Part shown: positions 46,608 through 58,050 of the stretch, piece after piece | Layout of the letters: every line of letters starts with the position of its first letter | How positions within the stretch are numbered: the first letter of the stretch is position 1 | Source: Collybiopsis luxurians FD-317 M1 | Taxonomy: Eukaryota > Basidiomycota > Agaricomycetes > Agaricales > Omphalotaceae | Direction of reading: 5' to 3' | DNA length: 64,000 bases | NCBI GenBank assembly: GCA_000827265.1 | Contig: KN834759.1 | Coordinates: forward strand, 353,666 to 417,665 | The notes under the pieces: generated by a model | Databases searched by the model: none | The model's input: the letters and a program-made list of their open reading frames with translations, nothing else | What the model was told of the DNA's origin: nothing | Program-made: the position numbers and the translations under genes

Positions 46608-47768
46608 ATGGTTCACGCCCCCCTCCCCGCTAACACCGTAGCGATTCTCGTACTTTTAGCACTCGGAGCGCAACGTACAGCTGCCATTCCTGTGAACCGG
46701 GGCGTGTCTGGATCTGGTGCTTCCAGTATAAGTGCCAGTAGCGCTACGTAAGACTATACCATTGATGGTTTCACTCACCGCATGTCAACTAATCGAGGTT
46801 TCTTTCTCTCTCTCTCTTTCCTTTCTAGTTCCTCTACTCCTGTTGGTATACCAACATCAGCAACAGTGACTCCCACCGTTGGTATCGCGAATCCGGATTC
46901 ATATAGGATAGGCCTCACTCGGACTTCCCAGAGCAAAAGCGGGAACGGTAGTCCAGGTCTTGAAGCCAGCGACTCCTCCTCTTCCTCTGAGGATCACGTC
47001 TTCCATCATTCCTCAAATCCCCCGGACTCGGAGTCCTCCGTCCCCACGCGAAAACCAAAGAGCGGAAACGGAAGCGAAAGCGGTCATGCGTCGAAAGAAA
47101 GACACAAACGTAGAGGGCCCATCAACCAGGCCACCTCGACCTCCATCTCCGCTCGAAATGTGAGCGAAGTGGCACACACAGCTCTGAAAGACGCCGGCAA
47201 GTTCGCATTGAACGAAGGGGAATCCTTGGCCGAAAAATATTTCCATTTGGCCAGGAGGGGTATTCATGAATCTGGAGTCGCTGAGGATGGGGAGGAGGAC
47301 GAGTTTTCCACCACCCCCCCCACCACCGCTACCCTTGCTGCTCCCGCCCAAACCGGCACTCACAGAAACGGAAACAGTCACGACAAAACCCACAAACAAA
47401 GACTCAGCGGCAAACAGCCCACCTCCGAGTCCATCTCCGGGAGGAGTGTGAAGGATCTAGCACACACGGCTTCGAAAGATCCTAAATCCAAACCCACCGA
47501 GAAAGCAGAAGAGGGGGAGGAGTCCACGTCTTTCCCTACCGCCGCTGTCCCCGCTGCGCCCGGAACCTCACACTGGTCCGGGCAACACCCTCACCCTCAT
47601 ACTCAAATTCACACTCATGCCCACTCCCGTCGAAACTCATCCAAAGTTCTCAAAGATATCGGCGAAATAGGGAAAATAGGGAAAAAAGTGATGGGCTTTT
47701 TCGAAAGAGCACTCGAGGAAGAGATGGATGGTGTATTCGGTGCGTCGGACGATGGAGCCAGGAATTGA
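46608..47768 (+). CDS. Secreted His-rich protein, paralogue B
   Basis: Two exons: 46608-46747 and 46829-47768 (359 aa). Same plan as paralogue A at 38973: signal peptide (AILVLLALGAQRTAAIPVNR), Ser/Lys-rich low-complexity region, the shared segment VSEVAHTALKDAGKFAL, a second partial repeat of it (VKDLAHTASKDPKSK), the His-rich motif HPHTQIHTHAHSRRNSSK and a C-terminal helix (KVMGFFERALEEEMDGVFGA) lost in A. The internal repeat makes B longer. The phase-2 intron sits at the same place in both. Function unknown. The pair brackets the AT-rich island at about 39.9-46.1 kb. Confidence 0.78.
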
Positions 47769-47966
47769 GACGGAGGGCAGAGTATGTTACAGAACTTTCC
47801 TATGGACGAAGTTAGGATGGAAGCAGTAGATTCAACCTATTGTGTTCAGATGGTAATTCAATAAATCATCAGGCTTGGAAGCGCGATGGCAGGTCGTACA
47901 AAAAGGGATAAATTACAACAACCATTTTCATACTCAACACAAAATATGCTTTCAAGTAAAATAATC

Positions 47967-49651
47967 TCAAACTGGCCGCGAAGCCAGTCGAAGACCTTCT
48001 TGTATAGAAACCGCCTACAAACAGGAAAGACAAAAGTTAGTGAAATGGGTGCCACGCGATCATGACGTCCCGTACCTCTTCAACCCAAGGTAGTCGGAAA
48101 AATTCACTCCGACGCAATTCTTCCTGACGAAGCGTAAGACCTTCCGACGAGCCCGCGCCTAGCACGCTTTCAAGATCTCTCGACTGAGACTCCAACCATG
48201 TATGGATAAACTTGGCTGGGTCGTTAGCGAAGGACTGGAGGAAAGTTCGTTTGAGATGCGAGTTGTGCAACGATTGGGCGAGGAGAGAAATCTAAAAGCA
48301 GGATACACGCGGGAAGGAGGACGGTCGTGAGGAAATAACTTGCGCGAAGAGCACATAACGTACCTCCTCGTCCATCTTTGCCAGCGCCGTAGCGGTTTCC
48401 TTGTTGGCGTGTAGCATTACGCTCATTCTACCCTTTAACGCTGAATCCTCCATTTTGACCTCTACATCCCAGGCCGAAGGTCGTTCCGGCTCTGGCGGCG
48501 GTACGGATGGATCGAAAGTGTAATTGAGGATAATGGGTTGCGGTGGGCCGAGATGTCGAGCTATGTATTCCGGTAGTTTTTGGAATAATATTGTTTCTGC
48601 ACCGAATATCTAGGTGGAAAATCAGAAAACCAATGGTCGAAAAGCACAAAAGGCACATACTGCTCTCAGTCTGTCGTCTGTGCGAACGAGTCTCCTGTCA
48701 ACTTTATCCTGAAGACCTTGAATTTTGATATAATTCCACAAAGCCTGTACAACGCCTAAACGACTTTCTTCTTTGATTCCAAGTAAGGAGCCTGGAGGGT
48801 TGTTTGAGTTAAAAAAAAAAGATACAGGGAGTTGAGGAATAGAAAGACGTACTCAAATCCTGACTCAAAGAATATTGCTCAGGATAATGGTCAAGATACA
48901 TGACGAGGCGGACATGGGTGGGAACATCTCCTGTACGGCGAATGGTAAAACCGTCTAAAGGAGGGTTCTGATTCCCCGTTGCGCGCGGCCACTGTAGCAG
49001 GGAGCGTTAAATGAGATGATGATGCCAGAGGGATCACCAACCTCAACGATATTATTTTCTGGGTACAGGTTCGGATCCCTGTCGAATTCAACCGCCATTC
49101 GTTTGATCAGCGTCGAAAACTTTCGCGGTGGATTCTTATCTTTGGTTCGTTGGGGAACCTATACGAAATGAACATAGATTGAGGAAAGGAACATGGGGAC
49201 AACGCACTTCTAACAGTCTTCCTTCGATTTTGAGTTGCCACGCTGGAATACTTTCGCCGGTCTCTGGATTAGCCATGTTGTCTCCCTCTGTTCCTTTTTG
49301 CCAGGATTGCCCCGATACTGAATGACTGATGAATATCCTCAATGTTCGTGTAGTCTGGACAGGTTGACGCGTCAAATTTTATTCACAAAGAGACCCAGTA
49401 TGACTTACTGGAGGATTACGCGATAGAGTGTCTTGAATTTCCATTCTTTTCCTTGTTATCGTCCAGTCAAGCTTCCGCTCCATTTCCAACAAGCTCTGGT
49501 ACATTTGCGAATCTTCCGCAAATTCTGGATTTTGAAGGATGACATTTGGAAGGGATTTGTCGGTCAATTTACGTCGTCTATATGGTGGTTACTGGTCAGG
49601 AATGTATGAAACGGAGACGACGGCGTACTTGGCAGCCTTGTGGCTTTCCAT
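47967..49651 (-). CDS. SNF12: SWI/SNF chromatin-remodelling subunit Snf12/SMARCD (SWIB domain)
   Basis: A core accessory subunit of the SWI/SNF (BAF-type) complex in the nucleus. First exons: 49651-49629, 49577-49409, 49354-49208, 49158-49042; more follow to TGA at 47967. Landmarks in order: RRKLTDKSLPNVILQNPEF, an MERKLDWTITRKRMEIQ helix, RTLRIFISHSVSGQSWQ, PPRKFSTLIKRMAVEFDRDP, then the SWIB/MDM2-type domain (LYLDH-like PTHVRLVMYLDHYPEQYSLS, SRLGVVQALWNYIKIQGLQD, FQKLPEYIARHLGPPQPI). The C-terminus reads FFRLPWVEE spliced to AVSIQEGLRLASRPV, the usual family ending. The N-terminus is short for the family, so an upstream exon cannot be excluded; the space to the next gene is only 97 bp. Confidence 0.92.
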
Positions 49652-49748
49652 ATTGTTCGAGGTCAAAGCAGAGTTTTGCAAAGAAGCACTGCCACTGAAT
49701 AGCAGTTAAGTTGCATGTGACCTATTCGAGGCTTGATACAGAATTTCA
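49652..49748. promoter_or_regulatory. Divergent promoter SNF12/F-box-like gene
   Basis: 97 bp lie between the two predicted start codons. No TATA box is seen. Confidence 0.45.
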
Positions 49749-50858
49749 ATGGACCTCACTCTGCCTGTCGAACTGACCACTGTTATACTGACAATAGTCC
49801 TCTCAGATTGCGTCCATCAAGTATGCTTCCCAAAGAGTCCAGATGCTGACCTAGCTTGGGAGCTGAATGCCCTTTCTACTCTCTCTTGCGTTTCTCATGA
49901 CTTTCATGATATCACAGCCGACATTTGTCGAAAGATTTACGGACCCTCACATAGAGGAAAGAGGTAACCTAAATCTTTAATGCAAAACACTGGCGGCTTA
50001 CTAAATGAATCATTCTTAGCTTGATTCGTTCTGCGAATGCAAGGTTGGCTTTTGTGCGCCAATCTGCAAGTGTAGACAGCATGCAACCTATCATTCTCGA
50101 CGAAGAGTTGATCAAAACAGCGTTCTTACATTCGTATCTCATGCTTTTGTTCACCATTCACATGCGCAAATCCATGAGGACTCCAATGCCAAGCGCACTC
50201 TTTCGACACATGCATCCAAGTGTATTGCGTAGTGCTGTTATGGTCCAGGTCATCAGCGCCGCTTCTGGACCTACAGAGCTCTTCATCAACCTCTCTACCA
50301 TTAGCCACCAACAAACAGAGCTTATTAATGACTGTAGGCGTTCTATCTAAATCTTCAATATCAAAGTCATTAATATGATTTAGCTCTAAATCTGGTCGAA
50401 GAAATCGAACTCTTGAAGGAAAACGTGGAGGCCCTCGGAAGTTTTGATCCCAAAGCAGACATAACAGAAAAAGGAGCCCTCACAGCTATAGTACGAACTG
50501 CAATTTTACAGCTTGCGCGCGCGATACCTGACATATTCTCCAGCAAGATATCCGTCACAACCTCGCAGTTTTCAAAGAACTCGTTCGTATGTATAATGAA
50601 AGTGTCTCTTTGGCAGTACATTTCACTGGCGCAGAAGTCATGCCTTACGAGGTAAGTTGCCTAACTCCGTTTGACGTCGGGCGTGTTCATTTCCTCTCTT
50701 TCTCCCAGCTCCCCGGGGTAATGGAAGCTATGGACGAGGCTAAAAGAATAGTATCCCCATTCAAAAGCGACCTGGCTTTCAAGGACGATGTTATTAGAAC
50801 TCTTAATGAAATAACGCGTGATTGGCCTGCACAAGGGCCATCCTTCTCGGCCACGTAA
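49749..50858 (+). CDS. F-box-like protein of a basidiomycete family
   Basis: Five exons: 49749-49963, 50020-50333, 50384-50490, 50544-50651, 50709-50858 (297 aa). The N-terminus is an F-box-like helix pair (LPVELTTVILTIVLSDCVHQ, LSTLSCVSHDFHDITADICR). An all-helical part follows (MRKSMRTPMPSALFRHM, LVEEIELLKENVEALGSFDP, LAVFKELVRMYNESVSLAVH), ending with LNEITRDWPAQGP. The 53-nt intron 50491-50543 is hidden because one frame reads through it; splicing restores the family-like QDIRHNLAVFKEL. It is likely an SCF adaptor or an orphan F-box derivative; substrate unknown. Confidence 0.68.
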
Positions 50859-51010
50859 TGTTCCACATGCATTAGGCTGTTCATAACTTACTTGTCGGAC
50901 TCGGAGGTGTCGCACTGAAAGCCGCCGCACTCAAGACGCACCCATGACTTGCTAGTGGGGTGGGCGCGCATCTGAAGCAGGAATCTTACATAGTAGCATA
51001 GAAAACCGCA

Positions 51011-51018
51011 TATATAAT
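51011..51018 (+). promoter_or_regulatory. TATA box of the tiny Cys-rich gene
   Basis: TATATAAT lies 65 bp before the ATG at 51083. Confidence 0.5.
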
Positions 51019-51082
51019 CCTTGTACTTCCTCCCTATAATCACTCATTCTGATCCCCCCATACGCAATACTTTCCTAGCATC

Positions 51083-51346
51083 ATGCGAACAACTCTCTTC
51101 ACCAGCCTTCTCATCCTCGCAACCTCCTTTTTACTCGTGCACGCGGCGCCGGAGAACAAGGATACCCTCGAGCGTCGAGAGATGATTGTCCGCGCTTGTC
51201 CCGCAGCGTGCGCTGTGAATTGCCCCGATTGCTGCGTCAACATCAACTGCTCGGATCTCTGCTGCGTGAGTACTCTGCAACATTTACCGTGACCGACCCA
51301 TCGTTCGTGTTCTGCTCGCTGACCACCGTGACTTTTGCGATAGTAA
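51083..51346 (+). CDS. Tiny secreted Cys-rich protein
   Basis: Exon 51083-51265 plus a stop codon placed by splicing (51344-51346): 61 aa. The signal peptide (LFTSLLILATSFLLVHAAPE) is followed by a short pro-part with LERRE, then a dense Cys core (RACPAACAVNCPDCCVNINC, then SDLCC), eight Cys in about 25 residues. The donor GTGAGT after the last Cys joins TAA after acceptor GATAG, with a branch-like CTGAC before it. If unspliced, eight residues are added (VSTLQHLP). The pattern suits a disulfide-knotted secreted peptide, effector-like or a surface protein. No known family; metal binding is another possibility. Confidence 0.65.
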
Positions 51347-51858
51347 TTTTGGTGGTGTAAAAAGGATTTCGAAGATGTAGACGTCGGCTACGAGCCACGG
51401 CACTTGCATCAACCCTGTCGTTTTTACCTTTGTACCACTAGTCAAAGCTTCCAAGGTCGAATCTAAAGTTGTTTTTCGATTCCAGCAATTTATACTGCGT
51501 ACCCGTCTATGACGAAGCGTACCCGCGAGTCCTGCATACACCAACGGCCCGTCCTCCCGCACACCCTCTCAGCAGATCAGGATTTTATCATTCTATTCTC
51601 AGCTCTCGCCACTTTCGCCACTCTTGTATAGTCATTTGACCGTAGTCGTTTCCGGTTCGTATAAAAAAGATTGGGAGATGGTAGAAAGATCTCCCTGCTT
51701 CTGCATTTTGTCCACCTTTTCTTTTTTTGTCTTCGTTTCGAGTCTCGAGATAGCTGCGTCCGACTTGTAATTGGATTACCAGTCGTCGTTGAGAAGCTGT
51801 TAATTGTCCCAACTGCACCGCGTATACGAATTCGATTAGGTGACCGTCCAGTGTAAGA
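51347..51858. other. Intergenic
   Basis: 3' region of the Cys-rich gene and promoter of the hexose-type porter. A minus frame at 51588-51986 has no support. Confidence 0.55.
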
Positions 51859-54443
51859 ATGTGGATACTTCCCGTGCGAGGAAAGGCTATGGTATGGGCC
51901 ATTACAGGTAAGTGGTATCTGGGTTTTTGAGGCGTCGTATGCGTCGAATAAACGAATCTGACCCTATACAAGCATGCTGTTGTCAAGGATTTTTACTGTT
52001 GGGCTATGACCAAGGTTCGTATCCTATCTTCATTTCTGGATGTTCAAAGCGCGAAGCAGACTCATCCTGATTCTTGTTCTGTTCTACGCGATACTCTACA
52101 CAGGCGTTATGTCTGGTATAGTGCGTACAATGTAGTCATCCCCCACCTTAAGTATACGTATACCCATGCATGTTTTTTGGATTGTAGATTGGAGCTGAGA
52201 ATCAATTCGGGCACGACTTTGGAAATCCCGACCCCACCGCTCAAGGACTTATTGTGAGTGGATCATGACCGTTATACTGTATGAAGTAATGAGATCCCTT
52301 ATTGACATCGTTCAGGTGGCTATATACGTGCGTGCTTTCGAACCTCCCGCTAGCTTTCTGATTGCGAACATACGCACACACACATTGGGCCTCATGACAG
52401 GATATCGGATGCGCCGTAGGAAGTCTTATCGTCTTCATTTGGGGCGAAAGCATCGGCAGAAAACGCATGATCATGTCCGGGGCTACGACAATGCTCATCG
52501 GTACTGCGATTCTTACTAGCTCGACGACCAGGGCTCAACTATACGTGGGGAGGATCGTCACTGGAATTGTGCGCGTTTTTTTTTTTCCTTTCCTCCGTTC
52601 TATTCTCAGAGCTCTCCACGTCGGACTTGTCGGACTTGGAGGGCCTGAGGGGCATATGAGGGCATATGTGATAAATATGTGATACTGAAACCGTGAGATC
52701 TCTAGGGAAATGGATTTAATTCATCTTCGATTCCAGTTTATCAGTCGGAAACTTCGGCTGGTAAAATTCGCGGTACCTTGGTTTGCTTGAATTCCACTGT
52801 GACGATCATAGGATTGGTTATTGTGAGTTTTCTTCTATCCCGCTCTCGAATTCTGTTGAAGAGGTGACAATGATTTTGCTGTTGTGCAGGCGTATTTCTT
52901 GGATTATGGGTTGAGTTTTGTTTCAGGTGTGTTCAATTCTCGCGACTGTTATGCATTTATATGCATTTATCAACTTTTCATCTGGCCAGGCCCCGTTCAA
53001 TGGCGTCTTCCCATCGGATTCCAGGCGATGTTTGCATTGTGCCTTTTATTGCAAGTTTCAGTGCTACCCGACTCTCCTCGTTGGCTCCTCGCCCATGGGT
53101 ATGAGGAAGAAGCCTCGAAAGTGATAGCGCTGCTCGAAGATCATGATTCTATAGAGCATCCAGATGTTGTACGAGCAAAAAAGGAGATTGAAACGTCGTT
53201 GGCTCAGGAAAGTGAAGGAGGTACGTATCAAAATGCACGCGCAACTCTACCTTCGGTACCCGAATTTCGATAATCCAGGCTGACTGACTGTGCACTTAGG
53301 TCCCTTCCGTTACCGAGAGCTTTTACACGGTGGTCCGATTGGGAATTTCAGAAGAATTTTACTTGCTATCGCTGTGAACGTTATGCAACAATTTACTGGC
53401 AGCAACATGATCAAGTCAGTTGTTCTCTTTGAGAGTGTCAACTTTTTTGATGTATCGTACCCAGTTATCTTGCTCCGGTGGTTTATCAAAACACAATGGG
53501 CTTGTCGCGGAATCTTTCCCTTATTCTGGGAGGATGCACATCTATCACATACATGATCGCGTCGTTCATTCCTCTATGGGTGAGTTTTGTTTATGGGTGC
53601 TCCTTCACGACCGCTTTGATTGACTCAAACCTCCATGTAGACTGTAGACCGTTTTGGTCGTCGTCCGCTGTTGATGATATCTGCGACTGGACTTTCGACT
53701 TGCTTTATCCTAGCTGCTATTCTTCTTTCGATTGGAACTAGACCTACCGCGTTCGCCGCTACCGCCATGGTGTTTATTTTCCAGATATTCTTGGGTATCG
53801 GGTTCTTACCTATCGTACGTTATGAGTTTATTATGACCTGATACTTGGTTTGGACTCATGCGCGGTTTTTTAGCCTTGGTTGTATCCTGCAGAAGTACGT
53901 TTCTTTCCTTCAGCGTAGTATGGGATAGTTCTGAGTTGTGGACTATTTAGATCAGTACGACTCGTATAAGAGCACGAGCTTCCGCGATTTCGAGTTTCGT
54001 TAACTGGATGTGAGACGTCCCAATTGTGTGTACCCTATGAACTCGATTCTGATACCGGACTGTAGGTGTGTCTTTGCTGTCGTCCAAATGACTCCTCCAG
54101 CCATTGCCAATATCAGCTGGCGAGTTTTCATCATCTTTGCCGTGTTCAATGCATGTTGGGTACCCATTGTTTTCTTTGTGAGTTTTGTCTCCAGTCCTTG
54201 AAGCCATTTCACGAACATTCACGCTGCGTATCTACATAGTTCTTCCCGGAGACTCGTGGCCTCGAGTTGGAAGAGATTGATCACATCTTTGAGAAGGGAG
54301 GGATTACTGGCGGTGTATGGGGAAGCAAGGGAGGTCGTACGACGGCAGATATGCATTACCCGCCTGTCGAGCCTGTTGAACCCAAGTCTGACCGTCGCTC
54401 AGACGATGTGAAAACGGACGAGGAGAGGTTAGAGAAGGTGTAA
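51859..54443 (+). CDS. MFS sugar (hexose-type) transporter
   Basis: Sixteen exons: 51859-51907, 51973-52014, 52104-52120, 52188-52253, 52316-52327, 52401-52568, 52706-52822, 52890-52926, 52990-53220, 53300-53414, 53465-53579, 53641-53814, 53874-53894, 53951-54009, 54066-54177, 54240-54443 (512 aa). A plasma-membrane sugar:H+ symporter. Signatures: GFLLLGYDQGVMSGI in helix 1, GESIGRKRM, VGRIVTGIGNGF, VPVYQSE-like IPVYQSETSAGKIRG, the PESPRWL-type PDSPRWLLAHG, VNVMQQFTGSNMINYLAPVV, VDRFGRRPLL, PWLYPAEISTTRIRARASA and FFPETRGLELEEID. Three exons are only 17, 12 and 21 nt. The start was chosen because MWILPVRGKAMVWAITA joins helix 1 in frame. Confidence 0.92.
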
Positions 54444-54838
54444 TGAATGATAGATTGCGAATTCCTTTGTGTATTTCCTGCGAATTTCTCTAATGAAACT
54501 CGAGACGACTTTCCGTGACACTGATAGTGTGAATATAGTATTAGGAGATGTTGCTATGTGAGATCAGACGAATAACTCCCGGTTCCTCTGCGGGAGGAAT
54601 TTGACTGCATGATATGCCTCCAGACCTGCGATACGTCTCGATCAAGGTCCTGTTTGGCCCCGGTGTAATTTGACCAAGTCCAACTATCTCACTGAACTGG
54701 AAACAAAGATGCTTACTGTCTGGGCGTACATGTAGCTGCTGAACTTAGTATTTGCTTTGGCGCACGCGGCTTCCAGCGGGCCGCCAGTTGCACGAAACAG
54801 ACTTTGCGCGTCTAAAAATTTTCTGCTGCTATACCGTC
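54444..54838. other. Intergenic
   Basis: 3' UTR of the porter and promoter of the RRM gene. The stretch 54763-54826 (cacgcggctt, gcgtctaaaaatt) weakly recalls the foldback element at 42354. Confidence 0.45.
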
Positions 54839-55970
54839 ATGTTCACCACCTTACGTTCTCTTTCTCTTCTTGGTTCCTCTCTATCACGACCTCACAATGC
54901 TTCGAGGCTGACTGTGCCATCTGCCTTGTTCGTGTCCAGACTGTTGTCCACGTCCAGGGCCCATTTTGCCCCGCGTTTCGTGTATCTGGGAAACCTTCCC
55001 TGGAGTGCTGAAATACCAGAAATCAAAGAACATGCTGAAAAATTTGGAACTCTTCTTTCCATTAATATTCGTAAGTAGTATTCACTTACTCTTGAGTCTT
55101 CTTGACTGACTATTCTTGTTATAGCGAATGATAGTAATGGTCGTCCAGCCGGCTTTGCTAATGTTGAATTCGAGTCTCCCGAAGATGCTCAAAACTTCTT
55201 CCAAGCTGCTCTTGACTCTCAGCTGAGACTGGGCAACCGTAGAACTCGAATTGAACTCTTCGAGGAGCCTCAGGAGGAACCTGTGTCGAGGTTGACTTCC
55301 ACTGCGAAACCCAGACTCTCTTCTCCTACGAGCACGATATGGATAGGCCAATTACCTCTTGAAGCCCAGGACGATGACTTGAGGAAGGTGTTTGAACAGT
55401 TTGGCTCGATTAGACGCGTATCTATATGTTAGTTTCTCTCTTTAAGTACCTTTCCTATTCTAACCAGTTTCATAGCACACGGTCCTCGACCTTTTGCTCA
55501 CGTCGAATATCTTAAAAAGGCGGATGCGGAGGCTGCCATGACTGACCTCCAAGGGAAAGCCATCGTTCTCGACAGTCCTGTCGTCCTGGACTATGCAGCT
55601 GTCAAAACAGACCCACCTAATAACAAGCTTTATATCTCTCAATTTGACGGCGACCTGGCAGAGTTGCGCAAGCTTTTCCAAGATCACAAAGAGGGATTAG
55701 GAAAGATGGTGATGTGTATGTCTGGTCTTGTATCTTTGTGCTGCTCGAAATTCAAATTCCATTATATCTTTAGTGAAAAACCGAAATGCAATTGTGGAAT
55801 ACGAAAACGTTGAACAAGCCGCCGCTGCAAAGGATGCTCTAGACCTCTCTGAAAGTTCATCTGGTCGCAGGTTCCGAGTTTTCTTCTCCAGCCCTCGTCC
55901 CACGAGAACAGAGTCTTCCGACTCCTCCCGATATATTCGACGTTCGAAATCTTACGGGGGCGACTGGTAG
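54839..55970 (+). CDS. RNA-binding protein with three RRM domains, probably mitochondrial
   Basis: Four exons: 54839-55070, 55125-55427, 55476-55715, 55774-55970 (323 aa). The N-terminus (about 45 residues, Arg/Ser/Leu-rich, no acidic residues: LRSLSLLGSSLSRPHNASRL) looks like a mitochondrial presequence. RRM1 has FVYLGNLPW and GRPAGFANVEFESPEDA. RRM2 has TIWIGQLPLEA and FAHVEYLKKADAEAAM. RRM3 is degenerate (LYISQFDGDLAELRKLF, NAIVEYENVEQAAAAKDAL). The C-terminus is Arg/Ser-rich and ends YGGDW. It is likely in mitochondrial RNA processing or translation; this is inferred from the presequence and RRM content. An upstream in-frame ATG at 54752 would bury the presequence. Confidence 0.82.
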
Positions 55971-56310
55971 GTCTCGGTTGCAGTAGAGAACCAAGACGTT
56001 GAAACGGGGCATATTTACGCTAACGTATATCATATATTCTAAAAGTAATGACTGCAGTCATCTCTCGCTGTATTCGTTGATCTCACAGCTGGCAATAGGA
56101 TAATACACTCACCGCTCGTATTCCGCCATCCATTATATCTTCCGGGATGTAGGTGACACTCGCGCACACCGCTCGATCCTAAAGTGAATCAGGGGAGGAG
56201 GATGAACCATATACCTCCTCGATCCAGCTCCTAATATCAGACTTCAAAATGGTAGGACCAAGTAATGTGCCCCTCTTCGCAAAGTCCCTCTCTGCTCGCT
56301 ATCCATCGCC
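55971..56310. other. Intergenic
   Basis: No gene is seen. Confidence 0.6.
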
Positions 56311-58050
56311 ATGAGCAATGCTGCGCAGAGCATAGTCAGTGGCGAAAGTGATTTCCGCTATCCCTCCAATGCTACCGACGATGGCTCTACGTATTTGTTT
56401 GACGACGAAATCGATAGTTCGAAGCCGATATGGCACCACCCTTATTTTCTTCCTCTGAATGTCGATGACGAGTTTGAGATTGCTGATCTTCAGCTGGTTC
56501 GCAATAGCGAGAAAAAGGTGCGTATAGCGTCAATACATCCTGACAGTAGTCTTATTCCCTGTTAGCAAATTGATCTCCTCGTTCGAGCCCGTTCACACTC
56601 TTCTGTTCGACCAACTTACAAGATCGAGAAGAAGACTCGTACGCATCTTCTGGGAAAGAAGACCATCGACATGTACATCTCCAGGTCTGAAGCCTGGGAT
56701 TCCGCCCAAGCCAAGCCTGCGCAGTCGTCCTCGTTAAGCGGGAAAGGCTGTTACATCATCATCTTCCAAGCCCTGGATCAATCTCCTCGTCACATAGGCA
56801 TCTCGCCCACGAAAGGCATGATCCTGTACCGTACCTCCAGAGGCAGCGAAATCAGTATTGCACCTTATTGCGGCTCTTATGATCCCCAGCGGAGTCGAGT
56901 CCCTCAGCCGAGAGCCAATACTTGCTACCACTTTCTTCCTCTCCACATTACTGACTTTGAACGCAGTCCGCCGGAGCCTGGACAGCAGATTAAGACCCCG
57001 TCTGCTCTCACCAAAAGGTATTCGGGTGGAGGGTATCTATTGTTTGACGCGAGCAGCCGGGGACGCTCCGATCTCCTCAGCACGCTCTACTGCACCGGCT
57101 ACGAGCAGCGGCCCTTTATCCGTAAAGGTGATATCGTCCTCGCGGAGCTCAGGCTCTCCCGGCCCGAGGATTCAAGCACAGGTGGCGCTTCTGAGCCTTC
57201 ATGGAAGCGCTTTTTCAGCGAGCGCCATGCCTCCCTCCACATGTCTAAACGTGGAATGGACGCTGTCTTTACAGGGAAGCACGTTAATATGGCTGTCCCG
57301 AACGCTGTTCAAGGCAATAGGTACTCGTTGACGCCCGGGCAAGCGCAAGAGATCATCATCTCTCTTTTTGCGACATCGATAATGACCATCGAACACGAGA
57401 GTATTGACAGAAAATGGACGTGGTTGCTGACGAGGGAGGCGCTGGAATCATCATCGACGACGAAAGGGGGGACGAGACCTGTGAGTGTGATGCCAGGTAA
57501 ACCGGCAACCGCTTCTCTCCCCACGCAAGATCATCCCGAAAAATACTCCCACCTCACTGTCGAGCAAAGACTCGAACACTTGGCTCTCTCCGAAGCTGCT
57601 TCATTTAACGAACATCCCTCCTCGCTCGTTAAACGCAAACCGTCATTCGACCAATGGAAGGTGGTCTCGTACGATTCGCTCATGATGGGCGGCGATGCCG
57701 TCCTGCGGGAAGCTCGCGTTGGTGGCGGCGAAGGTTTCAGTCCGACGGATTCGGATTCTCCCCGCTCGGATGGGTTTGACGATCAAGTGGTGAACGGCGA
57801 GGAAAAGTTCCCGCATCACTTTTCCTCTCCTACGGACGATTCAGAGTCGAAACAGGCACATTACGTTGATGAACGCCCGTCGATGGGTTTTGAGCGAATG
57901 GAGAGTGTCAAGTTACAGGGTGTGCCGATGACCAGTTCCATGGAGGAGTCGACGGATGAGCATGCGCCATCAGAGCAACCGCGACAAAAGCCCAAAGAGG
58001 GTCCAAAGGTGACAGGGAAACCGAAACTAGGGGAGGTCATCTATTGGTAA
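56311..58050 (+). CDS. Orphan protein, Ser-rich C-terminus
   Basis: Two exons: 56311-56517 and 56566-58050 (563 aa). I do not recognise a family. The N-terminal 330 residues look folded (YISRSEAWDSAQAKPAQSSS, YLLFDASSRGRSDLLSTLYC, PFIRKGDIVLAELRLSRP, SLTPGQAQEIIISLFATSIM, DRKWTWLLTREALESS). The C-terminal 230 residues are Ser/Asp/Glu/Pro-rich and probably disordered (GFSPTDSDSPRSDGFDDQVV). There is no signal peptide and no clear membrane helix, so a cytosolic or nuclear location is likely. Codon use is like the neighbouring housekeeping genes. Confidence 0.78.

Noticed and set aside
54763..54826. A second copy of the foldback element before the RRM gene.
   Set aside because: Only scattered similarity (acgcggct, gcgtctaaaaatt) with no inverted partner; too short to call.
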